Shown here piece after piece: positions 20,489 through 25,304 of a DNA stretch of 25,304 nucleotides. Both the position numbers and the translations under genes were made by a program. Within the stretch, counting starts at the first letter, position 1, and the number at the start of each line of letters is the position of its first letter. The notes beneath the pieces were generated by a model. The model did no database searches, was not told the origin of the DNA, and was given only the letters and a program-made list of their open reading frames with translations. Origin of the DNA: JBGPIT01 sp041485125 (GTDB lineage: Bacteria > Desulfobacterota > Binatia > UTPRO1); NCBI GenBank assembly GCA_041485125.1, contig JBGPIT010000024.1, positions 1 to 25,304 on the forward strand. The letters run 5' to 3'.

Positions 20489-22273
20489 GTGTCGAAGAAA
20501 ATCGTGATCTGCTGCGACGGCACCGGAAACCGCGACGACGACGTCGAGGACGGCAAGCGGTGCATCTCGAACGTCCGCCGCTTCTACGAGCTGATGCGGC
20601 CGCCATCGAAGGCCGAATGGAGTCAAGTCGGCTGGTACGATGCCGGTGTCGGCACCGGCACTTCACGCGTCGCGCGCCGCACCGGAACGCTCACCAAAGC
20701 CGCGACCTGGATCGGCGCGAAGATGCCGGCGCAGATCCTCGGGATCAGCGGCCAGATCCGCACCGCGATGGAGCTCGGATTCGGCATCGGGATCAGCGAG
20801 AACATCGCCGACGGCTACGGCGAGATCGTCCGGCGCTACGTTCCCAGGGACGAGATCTTTCTGATCGGCTTCTCGCGCGGTGCGTACACCGCCCGCTGTA
20901 TCGCCGGCGTCATCGCGCGGTGTGGGCTGCTGCGCTCCGAGAACCTCCGCTTCGCCGAGGACATGGTCCGGCTCTATCGCTATCGCAAGGAGCCGCGCGA
21001 CGACGTGACCGTGCAGCGCCACCTCATTCACCCCCGTCAGGACGTCAAGGTGAAGTTTCTCGGCCTATGGGACACCGTTGCCTCGCTTGGAGTGCCGCTG
21101 TGGGGCTGGTGGTTCCGCTTCGGCAGCAGCAACAAGGCCTTCGACACCAGCCCGGCGATGGTATGCGAGGTGGTCCGGCACGCGCTGTCGATCGACGAGG
21201 AGCGCTCGCAGTTCTTCCCGATGCTGTTCAATGAAGGCTTCATGGTCGCGGCGACGTCGGGTGCCGACGTGGAGCAGGTATGGTTCCGAGGCTCGCACGC
21301 GGGTGTCGGCGGTGGCTATGCGGACTGCGAGATCTCGGACGGCTCGCTCCTCTGGATGATCGCGCAAGCCAAGAAGTTGGGTCTCGAGTTCGACGAGGAC
21401 GGTGTCAAGGAGCTGAAGCCGAACTACCTCGGCTACCTCCACAACCAGCTCGAGCGGCAGCCGCACTGGGTTCTGTGCGGTACCTGGCCGCGCTGGCATC
21501 CATGCGAGCGGGACGGAGCGGGAGCGGCAGAGGGCAAAGGGTTCGGCGTCTTGGATGAGTCGGTCCACCAGCGCGCGGCGCAGGCAGTGACGGTGCGGAA
21601 AGACGGTGCGCTCACCTCGGAAGACCTTGTCTTCCTCGCCCCCGGCAAGCACGCGACGGTCACCGTCCGTGCCGACAAGATCTGGAACCGGACCGGGGTC
21701 GTGCTCGAGCACGGGTTCCGCTACACGATCACGTACGAAGCCGGGCGCTGGGAAGACAAAGAGTGCGGCCTATGCTCGCCGGAAGGACAAGTCGCCCGGC
21801 GGGGTTTCCGGCGCTTCTTGGGCCGGACGAAGCGGTTCAGCGAGGCGCGCTGGATGGAGCTCATTGGTCACGTTGCCCACCCGCGGCCGTGGCCGACGCA
21901 GGAGCTGCCCGGGCACCAGCTCTTCGAGTACCTGCTGTGGAAAGATCCCGAGGACCTCGTGAAGTCGCTCATGCGTCTCGGCCGGCACCTTCCGAGTGAA
22001 ACGGCTCAGGTGTGGATCGACGTCGAGGCGCCGTCGGGAATGTTCTACGCGTTCGCGAACGATGCGTGGCTCGCCTACCCGAACAACTCGGGCGCGATCA
22101 CGCTCGACGTGAAGTGCGAAGGGCCGATTCCCGCTGACGGAGTCGTGGTCGCAGCGCACCATCCGCGGTTCGTGGTTGCGAGCAACGGTCACGTGCGCGC
22201 CGTGCCGGTCCCGCCGCTGCGGCCGGCCGGCTCGCCGACCGCCGCCGCGACGGCGCTCCGCGCCGCAACCTAG
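20489..22273 (+). CDS. DUF2235 lipase-type hydrolase with LecA-like C-terminal domain
   Basis: A 594-residue protein with two parts. The N-terminal part (about 1-310) is a DUF2235 alpha/beta hydrolase, the fold of the T6SS phospholipase effector Tle1: KIVICCDGTGN at the start, nucleophile elbow GFSRGAYTAR with S129, FLGLWDTVAS, and the block WFRGSHAGVGGGY. In family members this last block usually reads HxDVGGGY; here Gly replaces that Asp. The C-terminal part (about 391-555) resembles the galactophilic lectin LecA (PA-IL): IWNRTGVVLEHGFRYTIT, GRWEDK, LIGHVA and, near the end, FANDAWLAYPNNSGAITLDV. D525, N532 and N533 keep the spacing of LecA calcium ligands D100, N107 and N108 (from memory). 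No signal peptide. GTG start after AGGA. No T6SS genes are in view. Confidence 0.85.
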   Translation: MSKKIVICCDGTGNRDDDVEDGKRCISNVRRFYELMRPPSKAEWSQVGWYDAGVGTGTSRVARRTGTLTKAATWIGAKMPAQILGISGQIRTAMELGFGIGISENIADGYGEIVRRYVPRDEIFLIGFSRGAYTARCIAGVIARCGLLRSENLRFAEDMVRLYRYRKEPRDDVTVQRHLIHPRQDVKVKFLGLWDTVASLGVPLWGWWFRFGSSNKAFDTSPAMVCEVVRHALSIDEERSQFFPMLFNEGFMVAATSGADVEQVWFRGSHAGVGGGYADCEISDGSLLWMIAQAKKLGLEFDEDGVKELKPNYLGYLHNQLERQPHWVLCGTWPRWHPCERDGAGAAEGKGFGVLDESVHQRAAQAVTVRKDGALTSEDLVFLAPGKHATVTVRADKIWNRTGVVLEHGFRYTITYEAGRWEDKECGLCSPEGQVARRGFRRFLGRTKRFSEARWMELIGHVAHPRPWPTQELPGHQLFEYLLWKDPEDLVKSLMRLGRHLPSETAQVWIDVEAPSGMFYAFANDAWLAYPNNSGAITLDVKCEGPIPADGVVVAAHHPRFVVASNGHVRAVPVPPLRPAGSPTAAATALRAAT

Positions 22274-23271
22274 CTCAGGCGCTGGCGCTGGCGGGCGCGC
22301 TTCGCGGCGTACATGCGCTCGTCGGCGAGGTGGAGGAGGTCGTTCGGGCTGCGCGCGTCGTCCGGAAAGATTGCGGCCCCAAACGACGCGCCGAGCGTCA
22401 GGCGCAGGCCCTCCGCATCGAGGAACGTGCGTCCGACGATCGCCTCTTCGAGCGCCTGGCAGCGCGCATCGGCGCGGGCGCGATCGGCGCCGTCGAGCAG
22501 GAGCGCGAACTCGTCACCGCCGAAGCGGCAGCCGAGCTCGCGGTCCTCGAGAAGCGCCCCCACGACGCGCCCGACCTCGGCGAGCGCCGCGCTACCGCGT
22601 ACGTGCCCGTGCCTGTCGACGAGCTCCTTGAAGCGGTCCATGTCGAAGAAGACGATCGCGAACGGGCCGCCGGCGTCGATCGCGCGCTCGACGCAGCGCC
22701 AGAAGTGCGCGGCATTGGCGAGGCCGCTCAGGGTGTCGGTCTGGCTCAGGCGGACGATCTCGGCGTGGGTACGCGCGTTCTGGATCGCGATCGCGGCGAA
22801 GTCGGCGTAGCTGGTCAGGATCTCGAGATCGGTCGCGGTGAACTCGCGCTCCGGTGTCGCGTTCACCAGCTCGAGGACGCCGAGACCGCGGCCCTCGAGG
22901 TGGAGCGGTGCGGCGATGATCGAGCGGGTCTGGAAGCCGGAGATCTGGTCCATGCGCCGCGAGAAGCGGGGGTCCTTCGCGACGTCGGCGACGAGCAACG
23001 GCCGACCCTCGCTGAACACCCAGCCGGCGACGCCCTCGCTCAAGTCGAGGCGCCGGTTCGCGAGCGCGGTCTGCGCCTCGCCGCGGACCAGCGTGAAGAC
23101 GAGCTCGCCCGCCGTCTCGTCGTAGAGCAGGAGCGACCAGTGCGTCGGGCTCAGCAGGCGCTCGAGGCCGTGCATCAGCTCGCGCAGCACGACCTCGAGA
23201 TCGAGCGACGAGCTCAGCAGCCGTGCGACGTGGGCGAACGATTGGAAATCTGGACGCTGTGGTTCCGACAC
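22270..23271 (-). CDS. GAF-GGDEF diguanylate cyclase
   Basis: A 333-residue soluble enzyme predicted to make cyclic di-GMP from GTP. An N-terminal GAF sensor (about 8-168) is followed by a GGDEF domain (about 172-333) with metal-binding D210 (FFDMDRF) and an exact GGDEF motif (251-255). The inhibitory I-site, RxxD five residues before GGDEF, is absent (EDRE at that place), so product feedback is probably lost. The GTG start is supported by GGGAG 5-9 bases before it. The gene is 86 bases downstream of the carboxylesterase gene on the same strand; a 7-base hairpin (23320-23336) lies between. Its stop codon shares the bases CTAG with that of the convergent lipase gene. The GAF ligand is unknown. 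Confidence 0.92.
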   Translation of the reverse strand: MSEPQRPDFQSFAHVARLLSSSLDLEVVLRELMHGLERLLSPTHWSLLLYDETAGELVFTLVRGEAQTALANRRLDLSEGVAGWVFSEGRPLLVADVAKDPRFSRRMDQISGFQTRSIIAAPLHLEGRGLGVLELVNATPEREFTATDLEILTSYADFAAIAIQNARTHAEIVRLSQTDTLSGLANAAHFWRCVERAIDAGGPFAIVFFDMDRFKELVDRHGHVRGSAALAEVGRVVGALLEDRELGCRFGGDEFALLLDGADRARADARCQALEEAIVGRTFLDAEGLRLTLGASFGAAIFPDDARSPNDLLHLADERMYAAKRARQRQRLS

Positions 23272-23319
23272 CGGCTCTCCCGACCGAGCGCCGGATTATC
23301 GCGCAGCGCGCGCGTCGCT

Positions 23320-23336
23320 GTCACGCTTGGCGTGAC
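23320..23336. other. short perfect inverted repeat between esterase and cyclase genes
   Basis: GTCACGC-TTG-GCGTGAC, a 7-base stem with a 3-base loop and no U-tract. It could be a weak terminator or an operator for the cyclase gene. The evidence does not separate these. Confidence 0.35.
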
Positions 23337-23356
23337 GTCCTCCACTCCGTGCGTCT

Positions 23357-25231
23357 TCACTGCCAGGGGAATGCGTCGAACGGGTACACCCGGCACTCCT
23401 CGCGCGCGTCGTAGTCGGCGCGCTGCGTCCCGCGCCCCCATTTCGCGAGCTCGTGGAATACCCAGCAGCGTTGACGCGCCGTCGTGAGACGCGGATCGCG
23501 CTCGACCGACGCGACCACCGACGCCACCGTCACCGGATCCGAGCCCATGCGGAGGCCGCCGTCGCCGGTGTCGAGATGCATCGTCTTGTGGCCGCCCGGA
23601 GTCGAGTCCCACGCGGTCCACCGCGGCAGGTCGTCGCGCCGGCCGCGGCCGGGATCGCCGTCGTACGCGAAGCGTGCCCAGTACGACATCACCCGCGCGG
23701 CGAGCGCCTCCCGGCCGGGCAGGTTCGCGTCGGTGAAGATGACGTTCGCCTTCGGGCCGAGGTCGTAGTGGCCGAAGACGAACGGGATGTCGAAGCCGTG
23801 CGCCGCGCCCAGATTGGTCGCGAGGTCGGTGCCCAGGATCGACGGCTCCTCGTCCCAGTCGAAGCGGTAGACGAAGACGTCGTCGGCGGTGCGGCGCATG
23901 GCGGCCGCCGGGCCGTCGGCACCGGTCGCCTTCCACATCGCGGCCATCGCATCGGCGGTGGCGAGATAGACGTTCGGCTCGCGCACGCGCGGGATGATCC
24001 CGAGCCAGCGTCGCACGTAAAGCGGGTTCAAGAAGAGGAACGTCTTGTTCTCGTCTTTGGTCGTCCCGATCATGACCGGCACGTGATTCCAGCCGTCCGC
24101 GCGCGCGAGCCGATCCAACGTCTCGCCCTCGGGCAGCACGGCGCCGTCGGCGAAGACTTGCGGCACGTCGAGGAGCGACTCCTGCTCCTCGCGGCCGTAC
24201 GCGGCGAAGAGCGCCGCGGGCGTCTGTGCGCGCAGCCAGGCCGCGAGCTCGCCGGACGGCATCGCCGCGAGCTGGCGGCGGGCATCGGCACGGTCTTTGG
24301 CCCGACCTTCGCGGACGAAGAGACGTGCGATCACCTCGTTCGAGCTGTTGCGGTGGCCGGTGGTGGGATCGTCGCTCCAGCTCTCACCGATCGATGCCGG
24401 GGAGAGATTGGTGCCGCCGCTCTGGACGATCGCGCGCTGGAAGAGGCCCTTCGCCTGCGGCGCGACCAGCAGCGTCACGACGTTCCGGCCGCCCGCCGAC
24501 TCGCCGAAGATCGTGACGCGACCGGGATCACCGCCGAAGCCCGCGACGTTGTCGCGCACCCACGCGAGCGCGCGTATCAGGTCGAGGGTACCGAAGTTTC
24601 CCGAGCGCTCCTCGGCGCTGATCGCGCCGTCGCGCAGCGCCGCGTGCCGGAACCAGCCGAACGGTCCGAGCCGATAGTTGATCGTCACCACGACGACGTT
24701 CTCGGCGGCCGCGAGTCGGCCGCCGTCGTAGAAGTCCGAGAGCCCGACCGTGTTGCCGCCGCCGTGGATCCAGACCATCACCGGCAGGCGCGCCGCGCCG
24801 GCCGGCAGCGCGGCCGCGTCGGCGCGCGGCGCGTAGACGTTCAGGTAGAGGCAGTCCTCGCTGCCGGAGATGGTGTCGGGATCGCCCTCGACGCCGGCGA
24901 ACGGACTCGCGAGCTGCGGGCAATGGTCGCCGAACGCGAGCGCCTGGCGCACGCCGCTCCACGGCGCGGCCGCGATCGTCGCGCGCCAGCGGCGATCACC
25001 GACCGGCGGCTGCGCGTACGGAATGCCGAGCCAGACGTGGCTGCCGTAGCGGCCGGTGAAGCCGACGATCTCGCCCGACGGCAATGCGCGCTTCGACGTC
25101 GGGTCGACGACGTGCGGGCCTTCGGGCGCGGGCGCCTTCCCGCGCGTCAGCCCGCGCAGCGTGCCGCAGCTCGCGAGGCTCACGACGAGCGCGAAGGGTA
25201 TGCCGATCCGACGTCCGATCCGATTCGCCAT
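23357..25231 (-). CDS. type-B carboxylesterase lipoprotein
   Basis: A 624-residue carboxylesterase/lipase (COesterase, cholinesterase-like). A lipoprotein signal ends in the lipobox LASC (C22), so the mature protein should be acylated (Lnt is encoded at 8811-10376). Family markers in order are IPYAQPPVGDRRW, SEDCLYLNVY, HGGGN (oxyanion hole, 156-160), nucleophile GESAGG with S245, a probable acid in TKDENKTFLF, and the catalytic His in AAHGFDIPFVFG. It is longer than many bacterial members but within range for lipoproteins of the family. Substrate is probably a carboxylic ester; nothing more specific can be read. AGGAG precedes the ATG on the minus strand. The 73 bases from 25232 to the edge show nothing else. 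Confidence 0.92.
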   Translation of the reverse strand: MANRIGRRIGIPFALVVSLASCGTLRGLTRGKAPAPEGPHVVDPTSKRALPSGEIVGFTGRYGSHVWLGIPYAQPPVGDRRWRATIAAAPWSGVRQALAFGDHCPQLASPFAGVEGDPDTISGSEDCLYLNVYAPRADAAALPAGAARLPVMVWIHGGGNTVGLSDFYDGGRLAAAENVVVVTINYRLGPFGWFRHAALRDGAISAEERSGNFGTLDLIRALAWVRDNVAGFGGDPGRVTIFGESAGGRNVVTLLVAPQAKGLFQRAIVQSGGTNLSPASIGESWSDDPTTGHRNSSNEVIARLFVREGRAKDRADARRQLAAMPSGELAAWLRAQTPAALFAAYGREEQESLLDVPQVFADGAVLPEGETLDRLARADGWNHVPVMIGTTKDENKTFLFLNPLYVRRWLGIIPRVREPNVYLATADAMAAMWKATGADGPAAAMRRTADDVFVYRFDWDEEPSILGTDLATNLGAAHGFDIPFVFGHYDLGPKANVIFTDANLPGREALAARVMSYWARFAYDGDPGRGRRDDLPRWTAWDSTPGGHKTMHLDTGDGGLRMGSDPVTVASVVASVERDPRLTTARQRCWVFHELAKWGRGTQRADYDAREECRVYPFDAFPWQ

Positions 25232-25304
25232 CGTGTGTGTCTCCTCGTCTCGGCGTAGTGCGAACCGACAGCTGTATCAAGTCGAGAGCCAGCGCCGGAG
25301 CGCC

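Noticed and set aside
20489..22273. Calling the DUF2235 protein a T6SS effector (Tle1)
   Set aside because: The fold is shared, but no VgrG, PAAR or T6SS structural gene is in view and no secretion signal is seen.

Overview
The window looks like chromosome from a GC-rich, Gram-negative bacterium. It encodes apolipoprotein N-acyltransferase (Lnt), a lipobox lipoprotein, several Sec signal peptides and a sigma-54 activator, and most genes are tightly packed with few non-coding stretches. The alkane monooxygenase, the secreted cysteine-rich protein with a TETP linker and the bacterial histone-fold protein would fit a soil or aquifer lineage such as Binatota/Desulfobacterota or a myxobacterial relative. 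That placement is inference; no rRNA or marker gene is present.

Region 1 (1-5991) is lipid and hydrocarbon metabolism. On the minus strand, in transcription order, lie an alpha/beta hydrolase, a zinc alcohol dehydrogenase, a zinc-finger plus histone-fold protein, and an acyl-CoA dehydrogenase cut off by the left edge. A YfgD-type ArsC gene diverges from this group. An AlkB-type alkane 1-monooxygenase lies back to back with a TetR repressor, and two identical-arm palindromes sit in the 58-base gap between them. Together AlkB, the alcohol dehydrogenase and the acyl-CoA dehydrogenase could carry an alkane to beta-oxidation; an aldehyde dehydrogenase and an acyl-CoA ligase are not in view.

Region 2 (5992-12860) holds a secreted protein with duplicated Cys-rich modules around four repeats, a VOC-fold protein, lnt, and a large membrane histidine kinase whose 5' end overlaps that of lnt.

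Region 3 (about 12860-14906) is visibly poorer in GC. It has about 800 bases without a convincing gene, then a small winged-helix-like protein and a two-helix membrane protein of unknown function. It reads as an inserted accessory segment.

Region 4 (14907-19006, minus strand) is a translationally coupled operon: an NtrC-type sigma-54 activator, a small exported protein and an exported parallel beta-helix protein. A good sigma-54 (-24/-12) promoter candidate lies just upstream of the activator gene.

Region 5 (19601-22273) is a three-gene plus-strand operon: a helical, possibly ferritin-like protein, a small membrane protein, and a DUF2235 lipase-type hydrolase with a C-terminal LecA-like (PA-IL) domain. 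A GAF-GGDEF diguanylate cyclase and a type-B carboxylesterase lipoprotein lie on the opposite strand to the right edge.

The strongest candidates for something little described are the zinc-finger/histone-fold protein, the lipase-lectin fusion with its two small partners, and the pair of unknown genes in the low-GC segment.
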